A stretch of 64,000 nucleotides of DNA from Pseudonocardia nigra (GTDB lineage: Bacteria; Actinomycetota; Actinomycetes; Mycobacteriales; Pseudonocardiaceae), in contig NZ_JAHKRK010000002.1 of NCBI RefSeq assembly GCF_019396355.1, forward strand, positions 1 through 64,000. Reading direction: 5' to 3'. Below are positions 38,488 to 47,585 of the stretch, one piece after another (within the stretch, counting starts at the first letter, position 1; every line of letters starts with the position of its first letter). A program made the position numbers and the translations under genes. The notes under the pieces were generated by a model. That model did not search any database, was not told where the DNA came from, and was given only the letters and a program-made list of their open reading frames with translations.

Positions 38488-39602
38488 GACGCCACGACCC
38501 CGGGCTGGAACCGCGGCAGCCGCAGCAGCACCCGGGTGCCCGCGCCGACGGCGGTCTCGATGACGAGCCCGTAGCCCGGGCCGAACACCGTGCGGAGCCT
38601 GCGGTCGACGTTCACCAGCCCCATGCTGCCCGGGCGTCCGCGTCCGGCCAGCACCGCGGCAGCGTGTTCGGGGTCCATCCCGGGCCCGTCGTCCTCCACC
38701 GTGATCACGCACTCCGTCCCGTCGGCCTCGCCGCTGACCTGTACCAGCCCGCTGGAACCCGGCAGCTCCACCCCGTGCCGGACGGCGTTCTCGACCAGTG
38801 GCTGCAGCGCAAGGTACGGCAGGGCGACGGGCAGGACCTCCGGGGCGATCCGCACCTGCACGCGCAGCCGCTCCCCGAGGACGGCACGGGCGAGTGCGAG
38901 GTAGGCCTCGATCGCCTGGAACTCCCCCGCGACGGTCGTGTAGTCCCCGTGCCGGGCGAGGCTGTGGCGGGTGTACTGGGCGAAGTCGAGCATGAGGTCG
39001 CGCGCGCGCTCCGGATCGGAGCTGACGAACGAGGCGATCGCCGTGAGGCTGTTGTAGACGAAGTGCGGGGAGATCTCCGCCCGCAGCGCCCGCAGCTCGG
39101 CCTGCTCGGCGACGTCGGCGGACTGCTCCAGCCGCGCCCGCTCCAGCGCCTCCTCCACCCACCCGGCGGCCTCACGCACCGCGGAGCCGGACACCGCGCC
39201 GACGACGACGAGCACGCCCGCCAGCCCGTCGCGGGCCCGGACGGGCAGGGCGACCGCGCCGTCGCCCGCCGCCCGCGCGTCGGTGTCGAGCGCCCGCTCG
39301 ATCAGCGCCTCCACGGCGGTCCCCTCCGGGACGTAGCCCGCCCAGGACAGCTCGCCGTGCAGCCCGGCCAACGCCACGGCGTCCGCCCCGAGGAGCTTGC
39401 GCAGGTTACGCGCGGCCGCCGGGGCCCCCGCGCCGCCGATGCCGTCGCGCAGGTCGGCCGCGGCCCGCCGCGCGAGCGCGACCGCGCCCATCGCCTCCGC
39501 ACCCTGCCGCCCCCGGCGCCAGCCACGGCGGGCCCTGCCGTCGCGCCCCGGGCCGTCGGGCGTGCCGCCCTCGGGCGTGGGCACCGCATCCACTGCAACC
39601 AT
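38484..39602 (-). CDS. LytS-type sensor histidine kinase
   Basis: A 372-residue kinase without clear membrane helices: an N-terminal GAF-like sensor (about 45-150), the His_kinase block EISPHFVYNSLTAIASF with the phospho-acceptor His, N-box LQPLVENAVRHG and G-boxes DDGPGM and GSMGLVNVDRRL. The sensor domain probably reads a cytoplasmic metabolite. The start could be as late as the Met about 37 codons in. First gene of a four-gene operon whose members all overlap by 4 nt. Confidence 0.9.
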   Translation of the reverse strand: MVAVDAVPTPEGGTPDGPGRDGRARRGWRRGRQGAEAMGAVALARRAAADLRDGIGGAGAPAAARNLRKLLGADAVALAGLHGELSWAGYVPEGTAVEALIERALDTDARAAGDGAVALPVRARDGLAGVLVVVGAVSGSAVREAAGWVEEALERARLEQSADVAEQAELRALRAEISPHFVYNSLTAIASFVSSDPERARDLMLDFAQYTRHSLARHGDYTTVAGEFQAIEAYLALARAVLGERLRVQVRIAPEVLPVALPYLALQPLVENAVRHGVELPGSSGLVQVSGEADGTECVITVEDDGPGMDPEHAAAVLAGRGRPGSMGLVNVDRRLRTVFGPGYGLVIETAVGAGTRVLLRLPRFQPGVVAS

Positions 39603-39679
39603 GGCCGCCTCCGTCGAGAACAGGGCGACGTTAAGTCACTACCGCGGGTGGGTGCCAGCGGGTGTCGACAACGATTGGA

Positions 39680-40684
39680 TCAGTTGCTGCTGAAGGCCGC
39701 GTCGAACGCCGCCGACGGCGGGTCGAACGCCATCCGCTGCACGAACTGCAGTGCCTCCGGCGCCCCGACCAGCCGGTCCATCCCGGCGTCCTCCCACTCG
39801 ATCGAGATCGGGCCGTCGTAGCCGATCGTGTTGAGCATCCGGAAGCACGCCTCCCACGGGACGTCCCCGTGGCCGGTGGAGACGAAGTCCCAGCCGCGCC
39901 GCGGGTCGGCCCACGGCAGGTGCGACCCCATCCGCCCGTTGCGCCCGTTTCCGACCTGGCGCTTCGCGTCCTTGCAGTCGACGTGGTAGATCCGGTCGCG
40001 GAAGTCCCACAGGAACCCGACCGGGTCGAGGTCCTGCCACACGAAGTGGCTCGGGTCCCAGTTCAGCCCGAACGCCGGCCGATGCCCCACCGCCTCCAGC
40101 GCCGCCACCGTGGTCCAGTAGTCGTAGGCGATCTCGCTCGGGTGCACCTCGTGGGCGAACCGCACGCCCACTTCGTCGAAGACGTCGAGGATCGGGTTCC
40201 AGCGGTCGGCGAAGTCGCGGTAGCCGTCGTCCACCATGGACTGCGGCGTCGGCGGGAACATCGCCACCGTCTTCCAGATCTTCGACCCGGTGAACCCGAC
40301 GACCGTGTCCACGCCGAGCTTCGCCGCGGCTCGCGCCGTCACCTTCATTGCCTCGGCGGCCCGCTGCCGCACGCCCTCCGGCTCCCCGTCGCCCCACACG
40401 CGTGCGGGCAGGATCGCCTCGTGTCGTGCGTCGATCGGGTCGTCGCACACGGCCTGACCGGTGAGGTGGTTGGAGATCGCGTACACCTCGAGCCCGTGCT
40501 CGGCGAGGATCTCGCGGCGGCCCGCCACGTAGCTCTCGTCCTCCACCGCCGCCCACGGGTCGAAGTGGTCGCCCCAGCAGGCGATCTCCAGCCCGTCATA
40601 GCCCCACTCGCCGGCCAGCCGGGCCACCTCCTCGAACGGGAGGTCGGCCCACTGCCCGGTGAACAGCGTGATCGGTCGCGCCAT
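39680..40684 (-). CDS. Sugar phosphate isomerase/epimerase (AP endonuclease 2 family TIM barrel)
   Basis: A 334-residue xylose isomerase-like TIM barrel. Metal ligands are visible as [20 protein letters not shown] and SIEWED. Enzymes of this family isomerise or epimerise sugars, keto-sugars or inositol derivatives. Last gene of the sugar ABC operon; its ATG shares a base with the dehydrogenase stop (TGATG). Together with the dehydrogenase it suggests an oxidation-isomerisation route for an imported sugar or polyol. Confidence 0.88.
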   Translation of the reverse strand: MARPITLFTGQWADLPFEEVARLAGEWGYDGLEIACWGDHFDPWAAVEDESYVAGRREILAEHGLEVYAISNHLTGQAVCDDPIDARHEAILPARVWGDGEPEGVRQRAAEAMKVTARAAAKLGVDTVVGFTGSKIWKTVAMFPPTPQSMVDDGYRDFADRWNPILDVFDEVGVRFAHEVHPSEIAYDYWTTVAALEAVGHRPAFGLNWDPSHFVWQDLDPVGFLWDFRDRIYHVDCKDAKRQVGNGRNGRMGSHLPWADPRRGWDFVSTGHGDVPWEACFRMLNTIGYDGPISIEWEDAGMDRLVGAPEALQFVQRMAFDPPSAAFDAAFSSN

Positions 40685-41892
40685 CACTTCTCCTGCGCTG
40701 ATTCGGAGGGGATCGGCTGCCACCCGCTGCCGGCCTCCGCCGAGCGCACCACGGCGTCGAGCACGAGCTGCACCTGCAGGCCATCGGCGAACGACGGCGT
40801 TGGGTCGGTGCCCGCGGCGAGGTCACGCAACAGGTCCACCACCTCGTGGGTGAACGAGTGCTCGTAGCCCAGCAGATGCCCCGGCGGCCACCACGCGTCC
40901 ACGTACGGATGCGTCGGCTCGGTCACCAGGATCCGCCGGAAGCCGGCCGTCGACGGGTCCTCGGTGCCGTCGAAGAACGACAGCTCGTTCATCGACTCGA
41001 AGTCGAACGCGAGCGAGCCGGTGCTGCCGTTGATCTCCAGCCGGATCGCGTTCTTGCGGCCGTTGGCGAACCGGGTGGCTTCGAACGTCGCGACGGCGCC
41101 GCCGGCGAACCGGCCGAGGAACAGCGCCGCGTCGTCCACGGTCACCGGCCCGCGCTCGACCGACCCGGACGCCGACAGCCCGCTCGACGCCGTGTCGTTG
41201 TTCCGGGCGGGGAGCGGGCGTTCGGTCACGAACGTCTCCGTCAGCGCCGACACCCTGGTCAGCCGGTCGCCGGTCACGAACTGCGCCATGTCCACGATGT
41301 GCGCGCCGATGTCGCCGAGCGCCCCCGAGCCTGCCTTCTCCTTCTGCAGTCGCCAGACCAGCGGGAACTCCGGGTCGACGATCCAGTCCTGCAGGTAGCT
41401 CGCCCGCACGTGGCGCACCTGCCCGATCCGGCCCTGCTCCACCAACCGGCGCGCCAGCGCCACCGCGGGCACCCGCCGGTAGTTGAACGCCACCATGCTG
41501 CGCACGCCCCTGGCCCGCGCCTGCTCCGCGGCGGCGACCATCGCGCGCGCCTCGTCCACGGAGTTCGCGAGCGGCTTCTCGCACAGCACGTGCTTGCCGG
41601 CCTCGAGCGCGGCGATGGCGATCTCGGCATGCGTGTCGCCCGGCGTGCAGACGTCGACGAGCCCGACGTCGTCGCGGCGCAGCAGCGCCTTCCAGTCGGT
41701 CTCGGTCGAGCGCCAGCCCAGCTTGTCCGCGGCCGCGGTGACCGCGGCGGCGTCGCGCCCGCACAGCACGGCCATGTCCGGGGCCAGCGGGACGTCAAAG
41801 AACCTCGCGGCGCTGCGCCAGGCCTGCGAGTGGGCCGCGCCCATGAAGGCGTAGCCCACCATCCCGACGCCGAGCGTGGGTACAGCCGTCAT
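40684..41892 (-). CDS. Gfo/Idh/MocA-family oxidoreductase
   Basis: A 402-residue NAD(P)-dependent sugar or polyol dehydrogenase. The Rossmann fold starts [18 protein letters not shown], the EKPLA motif with catalytic Lys follows near residue 100, and the second domain has [15 protein letters not shown] containing the conserved Asp/His pair. It overlaps the binding-protein gene by ATGA. Substrate probably the sugar taken up by this operon. Confidence 0.9.
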   Translation of the reverse strand: MTAVPTLGVGMVGYAFMGAAHSQAWRSAARFFDVPLAPDMAVLCGRDAAAVTAAADKLGWRSTETDWKALLRRDDVGLVDVCTPGDTHAEIAIAALEAGKHVLCEKPLANSVDEARAMVAAAEQARARGVRSMVAFNYRRVPAVALARRLVEQGRIGQVRHVRASYLQDWIVDPEFPLVWRLQKEKAGSGALGDIGAHIVDMAQFVTGDRLTRVSALTETFVTERPLPARNNDTASSGLSASGSVERGPVTVDDAALFLGRFAGGAVATFEATRFANGRKNAIRLEINGSTGSLAFDFESMNELSFFDGTEDPSTAGFRRILVTEPTHPYVDAWWPPGHLLGYEHSFTHEVVDLLRDLAAGTDPTPSFADGLQVQLVLDAVVRSAEAGSGWQPIPSESAQEK

Positions 41893-42968
41893 GACTCGAA
41901 CCCCAGCGGCAGGTAGCTCTCCACGTTGTCCTTCGTGATCGTGGCCGAGGCGAGCGTGATCGAGGCCGGAACCTCCCGCTCCGCCAGGTCGCTCATCCCG
42001 CGGCCCTGCGCCACGAGGCGGGCCAGCGACACCGCCGACGACGCCATCGACGGGCTGTAGGTGACGGTCGCCTTGAGCACCGAGGTGTCGGCCTGGATCT
42101 CGCGCATCGCGTTGGCCGACCCGGCCCCGCCGACCATGAAGAACTCGTCGCGGCCGGCCTGGTTGATCGCGGCGAGCACGCCGATGCCCTGGTCGTCGTC
42201 GTGGTTCCACAGCGCGTCCAGCTGCGGCGCGGCCTGCAGCAGGTTCGCCGCGACGCGCTGCCCGCCTGCAGCGGTGAAGTCCGCGGCCTGCCGCGGGCCC
42301 ACCGAAAAGCCGTAGGTGGCCAGCGCGTCGGTGAAGCCCTGGCTGCGCTGTTGGGTGAGCGGCAGGTTGTCGATGCCCGCGATCTCCCCGATGACCGGGT
42401 TCGCGACCCCGGCCTCCTGCAGCCGCCGGCCGACGTAGTGGCCCGCGCTCACGCCCATGCCGTAGTTGTCACCGCCGATCCACGTGCGGTAGGCCAGCGG
42501 CGAGTCGAAGATCCGGTCCAGGTTGATCACCGGGATGCCGGCGTCCATCGCCTGCAGGCCCACCGAGGTGAGCTGGGAGCCGTCGTTGGGCAGGATCACC
42601 AGCGCGTCGACCTGCCGGTTGATCAGCGTCTGCACCGCGGCGATCTGCTGGGTGATGTCGTTGGTCGGGTTGACCGGCTCGAACGTCACGTCCGGATACT
42701 GCTCGGCCTGCGCCTGGGCGTTGTTGGCGATCGCCGCGATCCAGCCGTGGTCGGCGGCCGGCGCCGAGAAGCCGATCGTCACCGGGGTGCCGGGCTCGGC
42801 GTTGTCGCCCGCGGGCGCGGCGGCGGCGTTCGCCCCGCCGCCCCCCTGCTCGGAGTTGACCGGCGCGTTGCTGGTGCACCCGGTGAGCGCGGCCCCGGCA
42901 CCGACACCGAGGGCGGCGGTGAGGAATCCCCGGCGGCGCAGCCCGCGGGAGAGGGGGTGGTCGGACAT
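41889..42968 (-). CDS. Ribose-type sugar-binding lipoprotein
   Basis: A 359-residue periplasmic-binding-protein type I receptor. The signal has a twin-arginine-like LRRRGFL stretch and lipobox LTGC. The mature protein shows ALVILPNDGSQLTSVG, IPVINLDRIFDS and LWNHDDDQGIGVLAAI, typical of RbsB/inositol-binding proteins. It delivers a monosaccharide or polyol to the permease and ATPase encoded upstream. Confidence 0.9.
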   Translation of the reverse strand: MSDHPLSRGLRRRGFLTAALGVGAGAALTGCTSNAPVNSEQGGGGANAAAAPAGDNAEPGTPVTIGFSAPAADHGWIAAIANNAQAQAEQYPDVTFEPVNPTNDITQQIAAVQTLINRQVDALVILPNDGSQLTSVGLQAMDAGIPVINLDRIFDSPLAYRTWIGGDNYGMGVSAGHYVGRRLQEAGVANPVIGEIAGIDNLPLTQQRSQGFTDALATYGFSVGPRQAADFTAAGGQRVAANLLQAAPQLDALWNHDDDQGIGVLAAINQAGRDEFFMVGGAGSANAMREIQADTSVLKATVTYSPSMASSAVSLARLVAQGRGMSDLAEREVPASITLASATITKDNVESYLPLGFES

Positions 42969-43012
42969 CGTGGACTCCTTTGTCGAACGGGAGGTCGAAC
43001 GGGCAGAGGGGG

Positions 43013-44050
43013 TCAGCCGGTGGCCGACGAGCGCTGGGCGCGGGCCTGGATCAGCACGGCGACGACGATGATCACGCCCTTGGCGATGTTCTGGACCTCG
43101 GTTGCCAGGTTGTTGAGGATGAACAGGTTCGTGATCGTGGTGAAGACGAGCACGCCGAGGATCGAGCCGATCAGCGTGCCGCGGCCGCCGGACAGCAGCG
43201 TGCCGCCGATGATCACCGCGGCGATCGCGTCGAGCTCGTAGAGCGTGCCGTGCGTGCTCGACCCGGTGGTGGTCAGCGAGGCGATCATGATCGCGGCGAT
43301 GCCGGCGCACAGGCCGGAGACGACGTAGAGCAGGATCGTGTGCCGCTTGACGTCGAGCCCTGCGAGCCTGGCCGCCTCGGGGTTGCCGCCGATCGCGAAC
43401 GTGCGGCGGCCGAACGTGGTGCGGTTGAGCACCACCCAGCCGACCGCCACCACCGCCGCGAAGATGTAGACCAGCAGCGGGATGCCGAACAGCCGGGTCG
43501 TCGCGATCGCGGCGATCGTCGGGTTGGTGACGATCTGGCTGCGCCGGTCGGAGATGCGCTCGGCCAGGCCCTGCGCGGAGATCAGCATGGCGAGCGTGAC
43601 GATGAACGGGACGATCCGGCCGTAGGCGATCAGCAGCCCGTTGATCAGCCCGGCGCCCGCGCCGACGGCGAGCGCGCAGAACACCATCACCAGCGGCCCA
43701 TAGGACTGGGTGGCCACGGTGGTGGCCCACACCGAGGCCAGCGCCATCACCTTGCCGACCGACAGGTCGATGCCGCCACCGATGATCACGAACGTGACCC
43801 CGACGGTGAGCACCCCGATGATCGAGGCCGAGGTGAGGATCGTCAGCAGGTTCGCGCTGGTGAGGAACGTGTCCGCGGTCGCGACGCCCACCACGCCGAG
43901 CAGCACGAGCACCGCGACGAGGCCGAGGTTGCGCCCCGCGCCGCTGTCGAGCAGCCGACTCCACGCCGACCCGGTGGCCGTAGGCGGGCGGGCGGGCCGC
44001 GCCGTCTCCTTCCGCTCGTCGACCGGGACGGTCGCCCCCTGGTCACTCAT
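43013..44050 (-). CDS. Ribose-type sugar ABC permease (RbsC family)
   Basis: A 345-residue permease with a cytoplasmic N-terminus and about ten helices. Family signatures: IIGGGIDLSVGKVMALASVW, FGRRTFAIGGNPEAARLAG, and DAIAAVIIGGTLLSGGRGTLIGSILG. Its ATG overlaps the ATPase stop by 4 nt. Confidence 0.93.
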   Translation of the reverse strand: MSDQGATVPVDERKETARPARPPTATGSAWSRLLDSGAGRNLGLVAVLVLLGVVGVATADTFLTSANLLTILTSASIIGVLTVGVTFVIIGGGIDLSVGKVMALASVWATTVATQSYGPLVMVFCALAVGAGAGLINGLLIAYGRIVPFIVTLAMLISAQGLAERISDRRSQIVTNPTIAAIATTRLFGIPLLVYIFAAVVAVGWVVLNRTTFGRRTFAIGGNPEAARLAGLDVKRHTILLYVVSGLCAGIAAIMIASLTTTGSSTHGTLYELDAIAAVIIGGTLLSGGRGTLIGSILGVLVFTTITNLFILNNLATEVQNIAKGVIIVVAVLIQARAQRSSATG

Positions 44051-45552
44051 GCCGCACTTCCTTCCATCACCAGGTCGAGCACGCGGCTCTCGTCCAGTTC
44101 GGCGCTCGGCGCCTCGTGCACCACCCGGCCCTCGCGGACCACCAGCACCCGGTCGGCGAGCCCCAGCACCTCGGGCACCTCGCTCGACACCAGCACCACG
44201 GCGACGCCCTGGGCGGCCAGCTCGCGGATCAACGCGTAGATCTCGCTGCGCGCGCCGACGTCGACGCCGCGGGTGGGTTCGTCCAGCAGCAGCACCGAGC
44301 AGCCCTGCAGCAGCCAGCGGGCCAGCACCACCTTCTGCTGGTTGCCGCCCGACAGCGTGCGGACCGGCCGGGTCGGGTCGGCCGGGCGCACGTCGAGCTG
44401 CGCGGTGACCCCACCCGCCGCCGCCAGGTCGGCCTCGCGGCCCAAGAACCCGCCGCGGGCGAACCGGGCGAGCGCGGGCAACGAGACGTTGCGGTACACC
44501 GGCTCGGCCATCAGCAGGCCCTGGCTCTTGCGCTCCTCGGGGGCCAGCCCCATGCCGGCGCGCACCGCGGCGGGCACCGACCCGGCGCGCAGCGCCGTGC
44601 CGCGCACCCGGACCCGCCCTGCGCTCGCCTTGCGGGCTCCGTAGACCGTCTCGATGATCTCCGAGCGGCCCGACCCAACGAGCCCGGCCAGCCCGACGAC
44701 CTCCCCGGCGCGCACGGTGAACGAGACGTCGGCGAACTCGCCCGTGCGGGCCAGGCTTTCGACCTCCAGCACCACGTCGCCCGCCGGGGCCTGCGGCCGC
44801 TCCGGGAAGACGTACTCGATGGACCGGCCCGTCATCAGGCGGATCACCTCGGCCGTCGGCGTCGTGCGGGCCGGGAGGTTGCGGGCCACCGTGGCTCCGT
44901 CCTTGAGCACGGTGACGCGGTCGCCGATCTCGCGGATCTCCTCGAGGCGGTGGGAGATGTAGACGACGGCCACGCCGTCGGCGGTGAGCTCGCGGATCAC
45001 CCGGAACAGGTTCTGCACCTCCTCCGGGTCGAGCACGGCCGACGGCTCGTCCATGACGATCAGGCGGGCGTCCCGGGCCAGCGCCCGCGCCATGCTCACC
45101 ACCTGCTGACCCGCCGCCGACAGCCGGCCGAGCTCCCGGCGTGGGGAGATCTCGGGGTGCCCGAGGCGCGCCAGCAGCTTCCGGGTGGTCTCCTCGGCGT
45201 CGCGCAGCCTGCTGAAGCCCAGCCGCGACGGCTCGTGGCCGAGCACCACGTTCCCGGCCACCGAGAGCCCGGGCACGAGGTCCAGCTCCTGGTAGATGGT
45301 GGCGATCCCGGCCGCGTCGGCGGCCTGCGGCGAACCGAATGCGACGGGCCTGCCCGCCCACACGATCTCGCCGGCGTCCGGGCGGTGCGCTCCCGCCAGC
45401 ACCTTGATCAAGGTCGACTTCCCGGCGCCGTTCTGGCCGAGCAGGCAATGCACCTCGCCCGCGGCGACGTCGAGATCGACCCCGTCCAGGGCCCGTACCC
45501 CCGGGAACTGCTTGACGATGCCGCGCATCGTCAGCAGTGCTTCTCCTGTCAT
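44047..45552 (-). CDS. Ribose-type sugar ABC ATPase (RbsA family)
   Basis: A 501-residue fused double ATP-binding protein. The first half has Walker A GQNGAGKST, signature LSAAGQQVVSMARAL and Walker B LIVMDEPSA; the second half has a degenerate P-loop GLVGSGRSE, signature LSGGNQQKVVLARWL and LLLDEPTRGVDVGA, the usual RbsA asymmetry. First gene of the operon, divergent from the ROK regulator with 108 bp between starts. The frame is open far upstream but ATG 45552 with GGTGGGAG gives the normal protein. Confidence 0.95.
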   Translation of the reverse strand: MTGEALLTMRGIVKQFPGVRALDGVDLDVAAGEVHCLLGQNGAGKSTLIKVLAGAHRPDAGEIVWAGRPVAFGSPQAADAAGIATIYQELDLVPGLSVAGNVVLGHEPSRLGFSRLRDAEETTRKLLARLGHPEISPRRELGRLSAAGQQVVSMARALARDARLIVMDEPSAVLDPEEVQNLFRVIRELTADGVAVVYISHRLEEIREIGDRVTVLKDGATVARNLPARTTPTAEVIRLMTGRSIEYVFPERPQAPAGDVVLEVESLARTGEFADVSFTVRAGEVVGLAGLVGSGRSEIIETVYGARKASAGRVRVRGTALRAGSVPAAVRAGMGLAPEERKSQGLLMAEPVYRNVSLPALARFARGGFLGREADLAAAGGVTAQLDVRPADPTRPVRTLSGGNQQKVVLARWLLQGCSVLLLDEPTRGVDVGARSEIYALIRELAAQGVAVVLVSSEVPEVLGLADRVLVVREGRVVHEAPSAELDESRVLDLVMEGSAA

Positions 45553-45639
45553 CTCCCACCTCGCTGTGCTGACCGGCGGGGGAACCGTAGGAGCCTTGAC
45601 CAGTGCCGTACAACCACTGAATAATGTCTCTTTGCGTTG

Positions 45640-45652
45640 TTTGTCTGACGAA
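45640..45652. promoter_or_regulatory. Candidate ROK-regulator operator in the divergent promoter
   Basis: TTTGTCTGACGAA is an imperfect palindrome (five of six bases per arm about a central T) 8 bp before the ROK start. The surrounding 45620-45655 stretch is AT-richer than its neighbourhood, as expected of the promoter shared by the ROK gene and the sugar operon. Assignment rests on position and symmetry only. Confidence 0.4.
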
Positions 45653-45660
45653 ATCGAGCC

Positions 45661-46938
45661 GTGATGTTGCCGTCCTCGCCGCTGCCGCCGCTGCGGCTCG
45701 CCGCGCCCCCGGTCTCCGGGCGCCTCGACTCGGCCATCACGCTGAGCACGGTGGCCCGACTGGTCGCATCCGGCACCGCCGTGAGCAAGGCCGATCTGGT
45801 CCCGGCTGCCGGCCTGGCCCGCACGACGGTGAGCACCGCCGTCGACGACCTGCTGGCCAGAGGCCTGCTGCGGCTGGACGGGACCCGCCCCACCGTCGGC
45901 CGCGGCCGCCCCGCCGACCGCCTCGCGCTGTCCCCCCGCGGCGGGCACGTGCTGCTCGCCGACGTCGGCGCCCGCGGCGCGCACCTCGCGGTGGTCGACC
46001 TGAGCCAGCGGGTGCTCGCCCACACCCACGCCCCCCTCGACGTCACCGACGGGCCGGACGCGGTGCTCGCGACCATCGAGACCCGGCTCGCCGCCCTGCA
46101 CCATCGGGCCAAGCAGGAGCGCACCGCCGGCGACGTCCTCGCACGCGCCGTCGTGATCGGTCTTCCCGGCCCGGTCGACGGCCACCTCGGCGTGCCGGTC
46201 CGTCCGCCGATCATGCCCGGGTGGCACGCGTATCCGGTGTCGGCGCGGCTGCGGGAGGCCTTCGGCTGCCCCGTCGTGCTCGAGAACGACGTCAACCTGC
46301 GCGCGCTCGGCGAAGCCAGGGCGGTACCCGCCGACCAGGCGCCGCTGCTGTTCGTCAAGGTGGGCACCGGGATCGGCGGCGGCCTGGTCACCCGCGAGGG
46401 CGTGCTGCACCACGGGGCCGACGGCGCGGCAGGCGACATCGGGCACGTCCGGGTGCGCGGCGCCCCCGACGAGGCCTGCGTGTGCGGCAACGTCGGCTGC
46501 ATCGAGGCGGTCGCGTCGGCGGGCGCGATCTCCCGCAGGCTCGGCTGTACGATCAGCGAGCTCCAGACGCTCGTCGCCCGGGGCGACGCGGGCGCCCAGA
46601 ATGCGGTCCGCGAGGCCGCCGGGCTGATCGGCGAGCTGGTGGCCACGCTCGTGCACTTCTACAACCCGGCGCGCGTGACGATCGGCGGCTCGCTCACCGC
46701 CGCGAGCGACGCCCTGCTCGCCGGCGTGCGCAGCGTCGTCTACCAGCGGGCGCTGCCGCTGGCCACCCGCAACCTCGTGCTCGCCGCCAGCACGCTCGGG
46801 GAGTACGCCGGCCTCGCGGGCGCGATCGTGCTCGGGATCGAGCGGGTGTTGTCGGCCGAGGAGATCGGCACCGTCCTCGGCGCCGACCGCTCGCCCGGGG
46901 CCCCGCTCGGCGCCCGGGCGCTCGGGACATGCCCCTGA
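45661..46938 (+). CDS. ROK-family transcriptional regulator
   Basis: A 425-residue ROK repressor: an N-terminal winged helix (SKADLVPAAGLARTTVSTAVDDLLARGLL), a sugar-kinase-like fold with VGTGIGGGLV and the zinc motif CVCGNVGCIEA. The ATP-binding features are reduced, as expected of a regulator. It should control the divergent sugar operon with its sugar as inducer. GTG 45661 has no clear ribosome site, and another start (ATG) lies one codon on, so translation may be nearly leaderless. Confidence 0.9.
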   Translation: MMLPSSPLPPLRLAAPPVSGRLDSAITLSTVARLVASGTAVSKADLVPAAGLARTTVSTAVDDLLARGLLRLDGTRPTVGRGRPADRLALSPRGGHVLLADVGARGAHLAVVDLSQRVLAHTHAPLDVTDGPDAVLATIETRLAALHHRAKQERTAGDVLARAVVIGLPGPVDGHLGVPVRPPIMPGWHAYPVSARLREAFGCPVVLENDVNLRALGEARAVPADQAPLLFVKVGTGIGGGLVTREGVLHHGADGAAGDIGHVRVRGAPDEACVCGNVGCIEAVASAGAISRRLGCTISELQTLVARGDAGAQNAVREAAGLIGELVATLVHFYNPARVTIGGSLTAASDALLAGVRSVVYQRALPLATRNLVLAASTLGEYAGLAGAIVLGIERVLSAEEIGTVLGADRSPGAPLGARALGTCP

Positions 46939-46992
46939 CCTGTCCGCGCCGCGGTCGTGCGGGGTGTGGCGCCCGCCCTGTCGGGGCCGGAC

Positions 46993-47566
46993 CTCCCCGG
47001 GCCCGACGGCGGCACGGGCAGCATGATCGCCGTGAGGTTGCCGTTGTCGTCGTCCGGGCCGCGGAAGGTGCACGCTCGCGCCGATCACCGAACCCGAGAA
47101 CGCCACGAGAGCGCCACTTCTGCCGTCCCGGGTGCGGAAACCGTCCACTCGCGGCGACCTTCCAGGTCGTCCCGCCGCCCGCCCCGGATCTCCCCGGGCC
47201 CGACGGCGGTGCGGGCAGCATGATCGCCGTGAGGTTGCCGTTGTCGTCGTCCGGGCCGCGGAAGATGCACGCTCGCGGCGATCACCGAACCCGAGAACGC
47301 CACGAGAGCGCCACTTCTGCCGTCCCGGGTGCGGAAACCGTCCACTCGCGGCGATCTTCCGGGTCGTCCCAGCGCCCGCCCCGGTTCTCCCCCCGGGACC
47401 GGCGGCGGGGCGGCCATGATCACCATCAGGTTGCGGTTGTCGTCGTCCGAACCGCGAGAAGTGCACGCTCACGGCGATCACCGAACCCGAGACCGCCACG
47501 AGAGCGCCATTTCTGCTGTGCCGGGTGCGGAAACCGTCATCTCACGGCGACCTTCCAGCCCCACGC
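46993..47566. repeat. Triple 197-bp tandem repeat between convergent genes
   Basis: The 647-bp gap between the ROK and RND stop codons is nearly filled by three direct copies starting at 46993, 47190 and 47387, exactly 197 bp apart. Copies 1 and 2 are almost identical; copy 3 is diverged. Each carries CATGATC, GAGGTTGCCGTTGTCGTCGT, GATCACCGAACCCGAGA and GTGCGGAAACCGTC blocks at the same offsets. No plausible gene is encoded; open frames on both strands are by-products of GC content. It may be a family-specific intergenic repeat or a transcription-ending buffer. Confidence 0.9.
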
Positions 47567-47585
47567 GCGGCTCCGCGGAACGCGC

